Shown piece by piece: positions 1-7,424 of a DNA stretch of 13,098 nt. Under the pieces are notes generated by a model. It had not been told where the DNA came from and did not search any database. It saw only the letters and a program-made list of their open reading frames with translations. The stretch comes from an uncultured Desulfovibrio sp. GTDB lineage: Bacteria > Desulfobacterota > Desulfovibrionia > Desulfovibrionales > Desulfovibrionaceae. Made by a program: the position numbers and the translations under genes. Within the stretch, counting starts at the first letter, position 1. Each line of letters opens with the position of its first letter. Location: the NCBI GenBank assembly GCA_946490455.1, contig CAMLXE010000018.1, positions 1-13,098 on the forward strand. Direction: 5' to 3'.

Positions 1-642
1 GGACTCATGGAGCAGATCGAAAATATTGCGCACAGGGTTCGCGATGCAGAAGTCGCCGGCATCAATAGGGAGCTTTTCCTGGCTCTTATTGATATGGAAG
101 AACGGATGACTCCCGAATGTCTGACGGATTCCGAACGCTGCCATACCATCCTGAAGAATCTTGGCTACACTCTGACCACAGAAACCGAGTCCCATGAGGA
201 TGGAGATCGTCTGTTTGCCGTCATTGAGAATACCAATGGACATCGGACTCGTGTGGCTGCCGAATTCTTCATTTCCCGTATGTATCTTAATTCCTGGGAA
301 GCTCTGGACAGAATTCGGGAAAAATGTGGGGGGCTGTCCTTCATTCTGCGCAACAAGGAACAGGAGTATGAGGCTCCCGATATCTTCACCCTTCACGCAC
401 TGACCTTGGATGAGGCCAGAAAGGGAATCAATATCCAGCGTTATAAAGGGCTTGGAGAAATGAATCCGGAACAGCTCTGGGTGACGACCATGAATCCGGA
501 AAATCGGACATTGTTGCGGGTGACCATTGAAGATGCCGAGTCTGCCAGCGATACCTTTGAACAGCTGATGGGCGACAGAGTTGAACCACGGCGTGACTTC
601 ATTGAACGGAATGCACTCACTGTCAGAGATCTGGATATCTGA
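1..642 (+). CDS. gyrB: DNA gyrase subunit B, C-terminal part (5' end outside window)
   Basis: GyrB is the ATPase/TOPRIM subunit of the gyrase A2B2 complex, which introduces negative supercoils in cytoplasmic DNA. The reading frame is already open at base 1, so only the last 213 codons are seen. Residues 1 to about 140 match the extra domain inserted in TOPRIM of Gram-negative GyrB, which is absent from the short Gram-positive type. They are followed by the near-invariant IQRYKGLGEMNPEQLW block at about residue 145 and the MGDRVEPRR tail ending in LDI, which binds GyrA. The ATPase domain and the catalytic TOPRIM acidic residues lie upstream of the window. It is followed by gyrA in the same direction after 250 nt. 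Identification is essentially certain; presence of the insert supports a proteobacterial source. Confidence 0.97.
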   Translation, partial: GLMEQIENIAHRVRDAEVAGINRELFLALIDMEERMTPECLTDSERCHTILKNLGYTLTTETESHEDGDRLFAVIENTNGHRTRVAAEFFISRMYLNSWEALDRIREKCGGLSFILRNKEQEYEAPDIFTLHALTLDEARKGINIQRYKGLGEMNPEQLWVTTMNPENRTLLRVTIEDAESASDTFEQLMGDRVEPRRDFIERNALTVRDLDI

Positions 643-892
643 TAGGATATCAGAACGGTGCAAGGCAGATAGCGGTTCTTCATCTTTGCTGAAACAGAAT
701 CAGACTGGCATGCTGGCATTCCTGTTTCTGATGAAGACTCGGATGGTGAAAACTATCAGTAAGATATTACCTATAAATTTGAAGTGGCTATGCTGAAAAC
801 TGCCATTTCAGGCTGTTCCGGGAAGCAGACTTTTCGGAACAGCATGCAGGGGACGATAATCTCCTGTCATTGAAGGTATCCAAGGGGACACT
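643..892 (+). promoter_or_regulatory. gyrB-gyrA spacer with two adjacent hairpins
   Basis: This 250-nt spacer holds no convincing gene. Two hairpins stand side by side just before gyrA. The first has arms CTGAAA (793-798) and TTTCAG (806-811). The second has perfect 9-bp arms GCTGTTCCG (812-820) and CGGAACAGC (835-843) around a 14-nt loop. A weaker imperfect inverted repeat lies at about 690-730. None has a T tract, so these are not ordinary terminators. A TATAAA box at 772-777 could be a -10 element but has no good -35 partner. The gyrA ribosome binding site, AAGGGG, is at 882-887. A separate gyrA promoter or supercoiling-sensitive control in this leader is possible but not shown. Confidence 0.45.
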
Positions 893-3322
893 ATGGCACA
901 AGATATCAATATTGAACATGAAATGCGGAAATCCTATCTGGAATACTCGCTCAGTGTCATCATTGGACGAGCCATTCCGGATGCACGGGACGGTCTGAAG
1001 CCTGTACATAGACGTATCCTGTTTGCCCAGCAGGAACTGGCCAACAGCTATAACCGCCCCCCAAAGAAATGTGCGCGTATCGTGGGTGATGTTATCGGTA
1101 AATACCATCCTCACGGTGATTCCGCTGTCTATGATGCTCTGGTCCGTATGGCTCAGGACTTTTCCATGCGTGACCCTCTGGAAGATGGGCAGGGAAACTT
1201 TGGTTCCATCGACGGCGACTCTGCCGCTGCCATGCGTTATACCGAAGTGCGCATGTCACGTCTTGCGTCCGAATTTCTGAACGATATTGATAAGGAAACT
1301 GTTGATTTCCGTCCCAACTATGACAATACGCTTGCCGAACCGGTTGTCTTGCCAACCAAGGTTCCCAATCTGCTGCTGAATGGATCTTCAGGCATTGCCG
1401 TTGGAATGGCCACCAACATTCCGCCGCATAACCTGAGTGAGCTGTGCGACGCTCTCCTTGCGCTTATTGATGATCCGGACAGTACCGTTGAGGATCTGAT
1501 GGAACATGTGCAGGGACCGGACTTCCCCACGGGTGGGTATGTCTATGCCGGACAGGGCCTGTACGATGCCTATACAACTGGGCGCGGTACGGTCAAAGTT
1601 CGTGGCAAGGTAGAAATAGAAGAACGCAAGAAGGGATTCCAGTCCCTTATTATTCGTGAAATTCCCTTTGGCCTGAACAAGTCCAGCCTTGTGGAAAAAA
1701 TTGCGTCTCTGATCAATGACAGACGCATTGACGGCGTTTCTGACCTGCGTGATGAGTCAGACAGACGTGGAATCCGGATTGTTGTCGAACTCAAAAGAGG
1801 AACCATCCCAGAGATTATCATCAATTCTCTGTATAAGTTTACTCCGTTGGAAACCTCTTTTGGCATCAATATGCTGTCTGTTGTTGACAACAGACCGGTC
1901 CTGCTCAACCTGAAAAGTGCCCTGACCTGCTTCCTGGATCACCGGCGCGAAGTTGTTGTCCGCAGAACTCGTTTTGAGCTGCGCAAGGCTGAAGCCAGAG
2001 CCCACATCGTGCAGGGGCTGCTGACAGCTCTTGACCATATTGATGAAGTCGTATCGCTGATTCGTTCCTCTGCAACACCGCAGGAAGCCAAGGATCGCCT
2101 GGTGTCAACTTTCGAGTTGTCCGATGTGCAGGCTCAGGCCATCCTTGATATGCGTCTCCAGCGTCTGACGGGACTTGAACGCGGCAAGCTGGAAGAAGAA
2201 CTGAAGGATTTGCTGTCCAAGATTGCCTGGTACAAGTCGATTCTGGATGATGCCAGTGTCCTTTGGGGAGTCATCCGGGATGAAGTGCAGTATATCAAGG
2301 ATACCTATTCATCTCCCAGACGGACAGAAGTCATTCGGGAAGCTCTTTCCAATATTGATATTGAAGACCTTCTCCCTGACGATGATGTCGTGATCACCCT
2401 GTCCCGGAGGGGCTATATCAAACGCACCAGTCTTGCCATCTATCAGCAGCAGAAAAGAGGAGGCAAGGGAATCGCCGGTGTTCATACGGCGGATGATGAT
2501 TCGGTGCAGGAATTTATTGCGACAACAAATCATCAGTATATACTGATGTTTACAAATAAGGGAAAGATGCATCAGCTCAAGGTGCACCAGGTTCCAGAGG
2601 GAAGCCGTACAGCCAAGGGCGTCCATATTGCCAACCTTATTCCTATGGAAAAGGATGAATGGATCACCACCGTTCTGACGGTACGCGAATTCTCTGATGA
2701 CAAATATTTCCTTTTTGCCACTCGAAAGGGAATGGTCAAACGGTCCAGCGCTTCTCTCTATGCCCGAAGCCGTAAGGGCGGACTCATTGCCGTAGGCCTT
2801 CGAGAAGACGATGAACTGATCATGGTTCGTGAAATTACCGATGATGATTTCATTGTTCTGGCTACGGCAGATGGTATTGCCATTCGCTTCAGTTGCCGGG
2901 ATGTGCGCAACATGGGACGTGGAGCCAGTGGAGTCAAGGGTATTGCCCTTCGCCATGGAGATACGGTTGTCTCCTGTCTTGTCCTCAAGGAAGACAGCCC
3001 GGCCATCATGACCCTGTCTGCTCTTGGCTTTGGCAAACGAACCAATGTTGACCTCTACAGGGTTCAGAGCAGAGGCGGAAAGGGGATTATCAACTTTAAG
3101 GTAACTCCCAAGACGGGGCCAGTAGTGGGTGCAATGCCTGTTCGGGATGATCAGGCTCTTGTTCTGCTCACATCCAACAATAAGATCATTCGCATGGGAA
3201 TAGATGAAGTTCGCTCTGTTGGCAGAGCAACCATTGGCGTACGTCTGGTCAAGCTGGATGAAGGCGCACGAGTTGTAGGCTTTGATACTGTCGATAACGG
3301 CGAAGACGAGACTCAGGAATAA
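893..3322 (+). CDS. gyrA: DNA gyrase subunit A
   Basis: GyrA is the DNA breakage-reunion and wrapping subunit of gyrase. The protein is 809 residues. The start is supported by AAGGGG six nucleotides upstream of ATG. The breakage domain carries the catalytic tyrosine in AAAMRYTE (Tyr116, equivalent to E. coli Tyr122). The quinolone-resistance region reads HPHGDSAVYD, with Ser77 and Asp81 matching E. coli Ser83 and Asp87, so the usual quinolone-resistance substitutions are absent. The C-terminal six-bladed wrapping domain has the GyrA box KRGGKGI near residue 522 and blade repeats with GKMHQLKV, GMVKRSS, GIAIRFS, GFGKRTN and NKIIRMG cores. It ends in a short acidic tail. It follows gyrB and is closed by a strong terminator, so it probably ends that transcription unit. 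Confidence 0.98.
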   Translation: MAQDINIEHEMRKSYLEYSLSVIIGRAIPDARDGLKPVHRRILFAQQELANSYNRPPKKCARIVGDVIGKYHPHGDSAVYDALVRMAQDFSMRDPLEDGQGNFGSIDGDSAAAMRYTEVRMSRLASEFLNDIDKETVDFRPNYDNTLAEPVVLPTKVPNLLLNGSSGIAVGMATNIPPHNLSELCDALLALIDDPDSTVEDLMEHVQGPDFPTGGYVYAGQGLYDAYTTGRGTVKVRGKVEIEERKKGFQSLIIREIPFGLNKSSLVEKIASLINDRRIDGVSDLRDESDRRGIRIVVELKRGTIPEIIINSLYKFTPLETSFGINMLSVVDNRPVLLNLKSALTCFLDHRREVVVRRTRFELRKAEARAHIVQGLLTALDHIDEVVSLIRSSATPQEAKDRLVSTFELSDVQAQAILDMRLQRLTGLERGKLEEELKDLLSKIAWYKSILDDASVLWGVIRDEVQYIKDTYSSPRRTEVIREALSNIDIEDLLPDDDVVITLSRRGYIKRTSLAIYQQQKRGGKGIAGVHTADDDSVQEFIATTNHQYILMFTNKGKMHQLKVHQVPEGSRTAKGVHIANLIPMEKDEWITTVLTVREFSDDKYFLFATRKGMVKRSSASLYARSRKGGLIAVGLREDDELIMVREITDDDFIVLATADGIAIRFSCRDVRNMGRGASGVKGIALRHGDTVVSCLVLKEDSPAIMTLSALGFGKRTNVDLYRVQSRGGKGIINFKVTPKTGPVVGAMPVRDDQALVLLTSNNKIIRMGIDEVRSVGRATIGVRLVKLDEGARVVGFDTVDNGEDETQE

Positions 3323-3341
3323 CAATATTGTGTCATGGTTG

Positions 3342-3380
3342 AAAGGACCGGTTTCCTTATGAGGGACCGGTCTTTTTTTT
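3342..3380 (+). terminator. Intrinsic terminator of gyrA
   Basis: Twenty nucleotides after the gyrA stop, arms AAAGGACCGGT (3342-3352) and ACCGGTC plus following Ts (3366 on) form a stem of 7 perfect GC-rich pairs, extended by one G-U and three A-T pairs. It is followed by eight Ts at 3373-3380. This is a classic Rho-independent terminator. Confidence 0.88.
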
Positions 3381-3718
3381 GCCTTTCGAGTCGCTTGCAT
3401 TCTTCCGTCATGTAGATGGGGTAGATATTATTTTCATTTTTGGAACACCGGATACTTCCTGTTTTTCGATAATGGTGACATATTTTTCTCTTTTAGTTAG
3501 GATAGGAGGCCGACTTGGTTCGTTTTCGCTAAAACTTGATTGGAAAATGGTGAGGAGAGAGCAGCCCTCATGAAGCTCATTTTTTATGGGTGGGGTTCTG
3601 TTGGGTATGCTGGAAGCCCTATTATTTAAGCTGAACAGTAGGGTTCCTTGGTCTGAACGCAGCGAAGTACACATTGGGGGAGTACTTCCAGTCATAGAAT
3701 AAGGGGAGGATGGTTGTG
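3381..3718 (+). other. Gene-free stretch upstream of the barrel protein
   Basis: These 338 nt hold no convincing coding region. Short open frames on both strands lack ribosome sites and look random. The stretch is AT-rich at its left half. A moderate imperfect hairpin lies at 3612-3647 (GGAA-CCCTA against TAGGG-TTCC, one bulged G), and a perfect inverted repeat at 3664-3688 is listed separately. I could not find a clean sigma-70 promoter; TATTAT at 3620-3625 is a possible -10 with a poor -35. The ribosome site AAGGGGAGG at 3701-3709 belongs to the next gene. The length suggests a regulated promoter and long leader. Confidence 0.4.
3664..3688. promoter_or_regulatory. Perfect inverted repeat, candidate operator or leader hairpin
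   Basis: Arms GAAGTAC (3664-3670) and GTACTTC (3682-3688) are perfect 7-bp inverted repeats around an 11-nt centre, 30 nt upstream of the likely start of the barrel protein. The symmetry fits either a dimeric repressor site or a small RNA hairpin just above the ribosome site. No T tract follows, so it is unlikely to be a terminator. Function is inferred from position only. Confidence 0.35.
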
Positions 3719-4681
3719 ATGAAATTGTGGAGCCTTTTTGGGGGAGCCTTGAGTCTTATGCTTCTGGTTGGTACGGCTCAGGGGAGCGAAGCAGAGCAGA
3801 GTGTTCCGCAGGTCGGACAGGTTGTCATTGAAAGCATGGGACCTGCATCCGGGACTATTCCAAAGGGCAAGCTGGCCACCATTCTGAACTATATTCATGC
3901 AGACAAGCATACATGGTACAAAAATGGTTCTCGCCATGAGGCCAGATATCCAGGAAAGGGGACCCAGCGCAACAGGCATGACAGATTCGTTCTCAAGATG
4001 CGTTATGGTCTCGGGGATGGCTACGACATTCGTTTTGCTACTCCTGTTGTCATGAATAATTTTCGGGCGGACAGTACACTGTCCAACGGAGTAAGCAGTA
4101 AAAATGGTGTCGGTGACACCACTTTCGTTTTGCACAAGCAGTTTATCAGCCAGAAGGAAGGAGCTCCTGTCAGCGTGGCCTGGGATTTCGGGGTATGGAC
4201 ACCTACCGGCAGTACATCCGATGATGGTGTCGGTACGGGAGCCTGGGGACTTATGGGAGGCCTTGGGGTTGGGCATGCCTTTGATGGAGGCCGGCAATTT
4301 CTTGAAGGTGAGATAATGTATCTGTATCGTGGAGTTGGGCATACTTCCCGTACGGATGTCAGCGATGTCTTTCGGTTAAATGGCCGTTATACCTATGCCT
4401 TAAGCCACCATTGGGATGCAGGAATTGAAACGCAGTTCGAGTATAATACGGAATCCCGTAGGTATGGGCGTGGCAATAATGACGCCAGTACAACGTGGTT
4501 TGCTGGTCCGTCTCTTACCTTCAAGCTGCCGGAATATGGTGCTTCGCTTGGCGTAAGTGCGCAGTTCAGCCTTTACCAGGATTATGATGCCTCAGTGTCC
4601 ATCGGAAATGTGGATTATCCTACGGCAGCAGCTCTCGGAGAACGCTGGAAACTTGAAACCAAATTCTCGATTGTTTTCTGA
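3719..4681 (+). CDS. Outer-membrane beta-barrel protein, MetA-like transporter family
   Basis: The predicted protein is 320 residues with an N-terminal signal peptide (MKLWSLFGGALSLMLL, cleavage probably near residues 20-22), so it is exported. The mature part is rich in alternating polar and aromatic strands (for example FVLKMRYGLGDGYDIRFATP and TTWFAGPSLTFKL) and ends in phenylalanine after KFSIVF, the terminal signature of outer-membrane barrels recognised by the Bam machinery. The overall pattern resembles the 'MetA-pathway of phenol degradation' transporter family (Phenol_MetA_deg), a name that says little about the real substrate. I chose ATG at 3719 because AAGGGGAGG at 3701-3709 sits 9 nt upstream and a Met-Lys signal peptide begins there. 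ATG at 3710 directly abuts the ribosome site. It stands alone between a 338-nt leader and a long stem-loop. Confidence 0.72.
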   Translation: MKLWSLFGGALSLMLLVGTAQGSEAEQSVPQVGQVVIESMGPASGTIPKGKLATILNYIHADKHTWYKNGSRHEARYPGKGTQRNRHDRFVLKMRYGLGDGYDIRFATPVVMNNFRADSTLSNGVSSKNGVGDTTFVLHKQFISQKEGAPVSVAWDFGVWTPTGSTSDDGVGTGAWGLMGGLGVGHAFDGGRQFLEGEIMYLYRGVGHTSRTDVSDVFRLNGRYTYALSHHWDAGIETQFEYNTESRRYGRGNNDASTTWFAGPSLTFKLPEYGASLGVSAQFSLYQDYDASVSIGNVDYPTAAALGERWKLETKFSIVF

Positions 4682-4689
4682 CAGAATAT

Positions 4690-4770
4690 AAAATATCCGT
4701 GATTGGAAGCCTGTTTCCTGTCTGGCTGCCATGGCAGAGAGGGGACTTGCTTCCCCGGATATTTTTTTTT
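4690..4770 (+). terminator. Very long stem-loop with T tract after the barrel gene
   Basis: The outer arms AAAATATCCG (4690-4699) and CGGATATTTT (4756-4765) pair perfectly for 10 bp. Inside them GGAAGC (4705-4710) pairs with GCTTCC (4749-4754), then GTTTCC (4713-4718) with GGGGAC (4741-4746, two G-U pairs), closing over the palindrome TGCCATGGCA. Nine Ts follow at 4762-4770. It starts 8 nt after the barrel-protein stop, so termination is the simplest role, but the stem is far longer than usual. It lies 105 nt upstream of the thrC start. An ATG at 4731 that could extend thrC falls inside the stem. Confidence 0.7.
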
Positions 4771-4874
4771 ACCACGTTGAAAAAAAGAAGTGTAATGTCT
4801 CCGCTTGGGGTACCGGATCCAACTTCATTTTCAACCTGATGTTTCTACAGGGATATTGCATAAGGGAGCTTGCA

Positions 4875-6311
4875 ATGACAGAACAGTTTCCCTCCTACAG
4901 GGGGCAGATGGAATATGTATGTCTTGGCTGTGGAGCCAGATATCCCATTGATGAGTTGTTATATACCTGTCCCAGCTGTGGAGGGGTCTTTCTTCTGGAA
5001 GATACCACATTCGAGACGCTGAAGGACCATGATGGCGGTTACTGGCGTACATTGTTCGATGAACGGGCTTCCACCCGAAATACTGCTCTGCGTGGCATTT
5101 TTCGCTTTTATGAATTGATGGCTCCTGTTCTGGAACAGGAGGATATCCTCTATCTTGGCGAGGGAAATACGCCCATTGTTGATGGGGCACCAGAACTGCA
5201 GAAATTTCTGGGTGTTTCTTTTGCCTTCAAAAATGATGGACAAAATCCCAGCGCTTCCTTCAAGGATCGCGGCATGGCCTGTGCCTACAGCTATCTGCGG
5301 GCTTTGGTTCGCAAGCATGGATGGGATGAGGTTCTGACCATTTGCGCCTCTACCGGTGATACCTCTGCAGCTGCAGCTCTCTATGGTGCCTATGTAGGAC
5401 ATCCCATCAAGACAGCCGTTCTCTTGCCAGAAGGCAAGGTAACTCCGCAGCAGCTGTCACAGCCTCTTGGAAGTGGAGCAACCGTTCTTGAAATTCCGGG
5501 CGTTTTCGATGACTGCATGAAGGTTGTTGAATTGCTTGCAGAACGGTATCGTGTAGCGCTGCTCAATTCCAAGAACAGCTGGCGCATCCTTGGACAGGAA
5601 TCGTATGCCTATGAAGTTGCACAGTGGTTCAACTGGGATCTTTCAGGGAAGGCACTGTTTGTGCCTGTAGGCAATGCAGGCAATATTACAGCTGTCATGT
5701 CCGGTCTTATTAAGCTGCATCGTCTCGGCATCATTTCTGAACTGCCACGTCTTTTTGGCGTACAGTCCGAACATGCAGATCCCGTATGGCGCTATTACAG
5801 CACTCCGGCATCCATGAGAAAGTATGAGCCGGTACAGGTTCGCCCCAGTGTAGCGCAGGCCGCCATGATCGGTAATCCTGTTTCGTTCCCGCGTGTACGG
5901 ACGCTGGTTGATGTCTATGAATCTGCAGGTGGAACATTCGGAGTGGTTCAGGTTACGGAACAGGAAATTATGGACGCGACCATAGCCGCCAACCGGCACG
6001 GCCATATTGCCTGTACGCAGGGTGGTGAGTGCCTTGCCGGGCTTATCCGGGCCAGGGAACTTGGACTGATTGCATCGGACGAAAAGGCCGTACTGGATTC
6101 CACGGCGCATGCGCTCAAGTTCATTGGATTCCAGAACATGTATTTTACGAATACATTCCCTCAGGAATATGAAATTACGCCCGATGCAGCCCTTGCCAAT
6201 ACACCTGTCTCTGTCATGTCGGCAGCGGAAAAGGCTCAGCTTTCGGCAGAGGAATTTACAGGCAGGGCAGCAAAGGCTGTTGCGGACAGACTGAAGCTGG
6301 CCGGAAAATAG
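4875..6311 (+). CDS. thrC: Threonine synthase with N-terminal zinc ribbon
   Basis: This PLP enzyme converts O-phosphohomoserine to threonine, the last step of threonine synthesis, in the cytosol. The protein is 478 residues. A zinc-ribbon-like element occupies residues 16-35 (CLGC then CPSC). The PLP lysine is Lys130 in NPSASFKDRGM. CASTGDTSAAAA (the phosphate and substrate loop) and VGNAGNITA (the PLP-phosphate loop) follow. The C-terminal third includes the ACTQGGE region and HALKF. I chose ATG at 4875 because AAGGGAG lies six nucleotides upstream. The in-frame ATG at 4731 would add 48 poorly conserved-looking residues translated through the terminator stem. No homoserine dehydrogenase or kinase gene is adjacent. 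No clear promoter was seen between the stem-loop and this start. Confidence 0.93.
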   Translation: MTEQFPSYRGQMEYVCLGCGARYPIDELLYTCPSCGGVFLLEDTTFETLKDHDGGYWRTLFDERASTRNTALRGIFRFYELMAPVLEQEDILYLGEGNTPIVDGAPELQKFLGVSFAFKNDGQNPSASFKDRGMACAYSYLRALVRKHGWDEVLTICASTGDTSAAAALYGAYVGHPIKTAVLLPEGKVTPQQLSQPLGSGATVLEIPGVFDDCMKVVELLAERYRVALLNSKNSWRILGQESYAYEVAQWFNWDLSGKALFVPVGNAGNITAVMSGLIKLHRLGIISELPRLFGVQSEHADPVWRYYSTPASMRKYEPVQVRPSVAQAAMIGNPVSFPRVRTLVDVYESAGGTFGVVQVTEQEIMDATIAANRHGHIACTQGGECLAGLIRARELGLIASDEKAVLDSTAHALKFIGFQNMYFTNTFPQEYEITPDAALANTPVSVMSAAEKAQLSAEEFTGRAAKAVADRLKLAGK

Positions 6312-6341
6312 TCCTATTTCATAAAGGATAAAAGGAAAGGC

Positions 6342-6394
6342 TTGACACCCTTGTATCGGGACGCTAAGGCTGAAATAACGATACGGGTTGTGTC
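6342..6394 (+). promoter_or_regulatory. Inverted repeat overlapping a candidate ferredoxin promoter
   Basis: A perfect -35 hexamer, TTGACA, lies at 6342-6347; 17 nt later the -10 position reads only TAAGGC. The same -35 lies in one arm of an interrupted inverted repeat: GACAC (6344-6348) with GTGTC (6390-6394), and GTATCG (6353-6358) with CGATAC (6379-6384), around a 20-nt loop. The repeat could be an operator covering the promoter or a leader RNA hairpin. It lies in the 134-nt gap between thrC and the ferredoxin. Promoter function is uncertain because the -10 is poor. Confidence 0.35.
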
Positions 6395-6445
6395 GCAGCT
6401 GGCATACCGGATCGTAATGGTCCAAAAATTCTTGGAGGAAAGAAG

Positions 6446-6634
6446 ATGAGCTGGAATGTGACTGTCGATACCGACAAGTGTATTGGTTGTGGTGAGTGCG
6501 TGGATGTCTGCCCTGTCGAAGTGTATGAAATGAACGACGGCAAATCCAATCCTGCTCACTATGAGGAATGCCTCGGCTGTGAATCCTGTGTGGAAGTGTG
6601 CGAAAGCAACGCTATCACCGTTGAAGAAAACTAG
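6446..6634 (+). CDS. Small ferredoxin with two 4Fe-4S motifs
   Basis: The 62-residue protein is a bacterial-type ferredoxin, a soluble low-potential electron carrier. Two cysteine motifs are intact: CIGCGECVDVCP (Cys12, 15, 18, 22 with Pro23) and CLGCESCVEVCE (Cys42, 45, 48, 52). Each can ligate a [4Fe-4S] cluster with crossed fourth ligands. In the second motif the usual proline after the last cysteine is replaced by Glu53. The rest is strongly acidic, as is usual for such carriers. Length and pattern resemble the small ferredoxins of sulfate reducers. GGAGG sits eight nucleotides upstream of ATG. Its own leader and two terminators immediately after the stop suggest a separate, abundant short transcript. 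Redox partners cannot be told from the neighbours. Confidence 0.93.
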   Translation: MSWNVTVDTDKCIGCGECVDVCPVEVYEMNDGKSNPAHYEECLGCESCVEVCESNAITVEEN

Positions 6635-6641
6635 TCTTTTC

Positions 6642-6663
6642 TGCCCCGGCATTTGTCGGGGCA
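6642..6663 (+). terminator. First hairpin after ferredoxin
   Basis: TGCCCCG (6642-6648) pairs perfectly with CGGGGCA (6657-6663), extended inward by a G-U and a C-G pair to a 4-nt loop. It lies 7 nt after the ferredoxin stop. The following bases are TCTTGT, so the T tract is weak. It may also protect the 3' end of the short mRNA. Confidence 0.6.
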
Positions 6664-6675
6664 TCTTGTCAAAGG

Positions 6676-6708
6676 AGGGGCATTCTACAGGAGTGCCCCT
6701 TTCTTTTT
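6676..6708 (+). terminator. Second terminator after ferredoxin
   Basis: AGGGGCA (6676-6682) pairs with TGCCCCT (6694-6700) around an 11-nt loop, followed by TTCTTTTT. This is a good Rho-independent terminator and ends 26 nt before the start of the next gene, isolating that gene from ferredoxin transcription. Confidence 0.8.
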
Positions 6709-6734
6709 GGGCCTTTTTCGTATAAGAAAGTGAC

Positions 6735-7424
6735 ATGACTCTATCCATGCCTGAACTTGATCCTGTCTTTGAGGCCTATGAGAAACTCGTTGCGGAAACG
6801 GACGCTGTTTTCTCACGCGTTGCAAGCATGTACCCTGACTGTGTTACCTGCAAGTCCGGATGTAGCGATTGCTGCCACGCTACTTTTGACCTTTCTCTCG
6901 TGGAAGCCATGTATCTGAATCTCAGATTTCAGGAGTCCTTTGATTTCGGACCGCAGCGTTCCGCAATTCTTGAGCGGGCTGCGGATACGGATCGGAAACT
7001 GACTCGCCTGAAACGGGATTATTTTCGTGAACTTCGCGATGCCGGCGGTTCTGAAGAGGCAATGAACGCCATTCTTGAAGAGGCTTCCAGAGCCAGAATA
7101 CGCTGTCCTCTTCTGGATGGGGAGGATCGCTGTATCCTCTATGAATATCGCCCGATAACCTGTCGTCTGTATGGAATCCCCTCGGTCATCGGTGGCAAGA
7201 CGCATGTATGCGGCAAGACCAGGTTCAATACGGGACAGGGATATCCCACCGTTCAGATCGAAAAGATTCAGGATCGTCTTGATCAGTTGAGTCAGGGCAT
7301 CCGGGATGCCGTTTCTTCTCGTTTCAAGGAACTGCATACGGTATATGTTCCTGTATCGATGGCGCTGCTCACCAATTATGACAATACCTATCTCGGTATC
7401 GGGCCTGCCCCAAAGGATGCATGA
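6735..7424 (+). CDS. YkgJ-family CxxCxxCC metal-binding protein
   Basis: The 229-residue protein matches the YkgJ (zinc- or iron-chelating CxxCxxCC) family. The N-terminal cluster is CVTCKSGCSDCC (Cys36, 39, 43, 46, 47). A second set follows about 75 residues later in RCPLLDGEDRC, then YEYRPITCRLYG and VCG (Cys124, 133, 143, 159). This spacing is the family hallmark and implies a bound metal ion or iron-sulfur centre, but no general function is established. Residues 70-120 form a charged helical insert between the two halves. There is no signal peptide or membrane segment, so it is probably cytosolic. The ribosome site before 6735 is weak (AAGAAAG). An alternative start at 6747 has none. The stop overlaps the next gene, which suggests translational coupling. 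Confidence 0.85.
   Translation: MTLSMPELDPVFEAYEKLVAETDAVFSRVASMYPDCVTCKSGCSDCCHATFDLSLVEAMYLNLRFQESFDFGPQRSAILERAADTDRKLTRLKRDYFRELRDAGGSEEAMNAILEEASRARIRCPLLDGEDRCILYEYRPITCRLYGIPSVIGGKTHVCGKTRFNTGQGYPTVQIEKIQDRLDQLSQGIRDAVSSRFKELHTVYVPVSMALLTNYDNTYLGIGPAPKDA

Noticed and set aside
731..796. A 21-codon open frame upstream of gyrA (MKTRMVKTIS...) as a possible leader peptide.
   Set aside because: It has no ribosome binding site and no codon run suggesting attenuation. It ends just before the hairpins, but that alone is weak support.
1106..1135. Possible quinolone-resistance change in gyrA.
   Set aside because: The residues equivalent to E. coli Ser83 and Asp87 are the sensitive forms, so there is nothing unusual.
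2309..3400. A long (363-codon) minus-strand open frame antisense to gyrA.
   Set aside because: It lies opposite the highly conserved gyrA C-terminal domain, extends through the terminator and has no recognisable domain. It is a reading-frame shadow.
3408..3695. A 95-codon minus-strand open frame in the gap before the barrel gene.
   Set aside because: It has no ribosome site, low-complexity-like composition and no domain, and it would overlap the leader of the next gene.
4731..4874. An N-terminal extension of threonine synthase by 48 residues.
   Set aside because: The extension is translated from the terminator stem and T tract, has no ribosome site and looks random. ATG 4875 has a good AAGGGAG site.
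5643..6425. A 260-codon minus-strand open frame antisense to thrC.
   Set aside because: The thrC frame on the other strand is unmistakable. The antisense product shows no family features.
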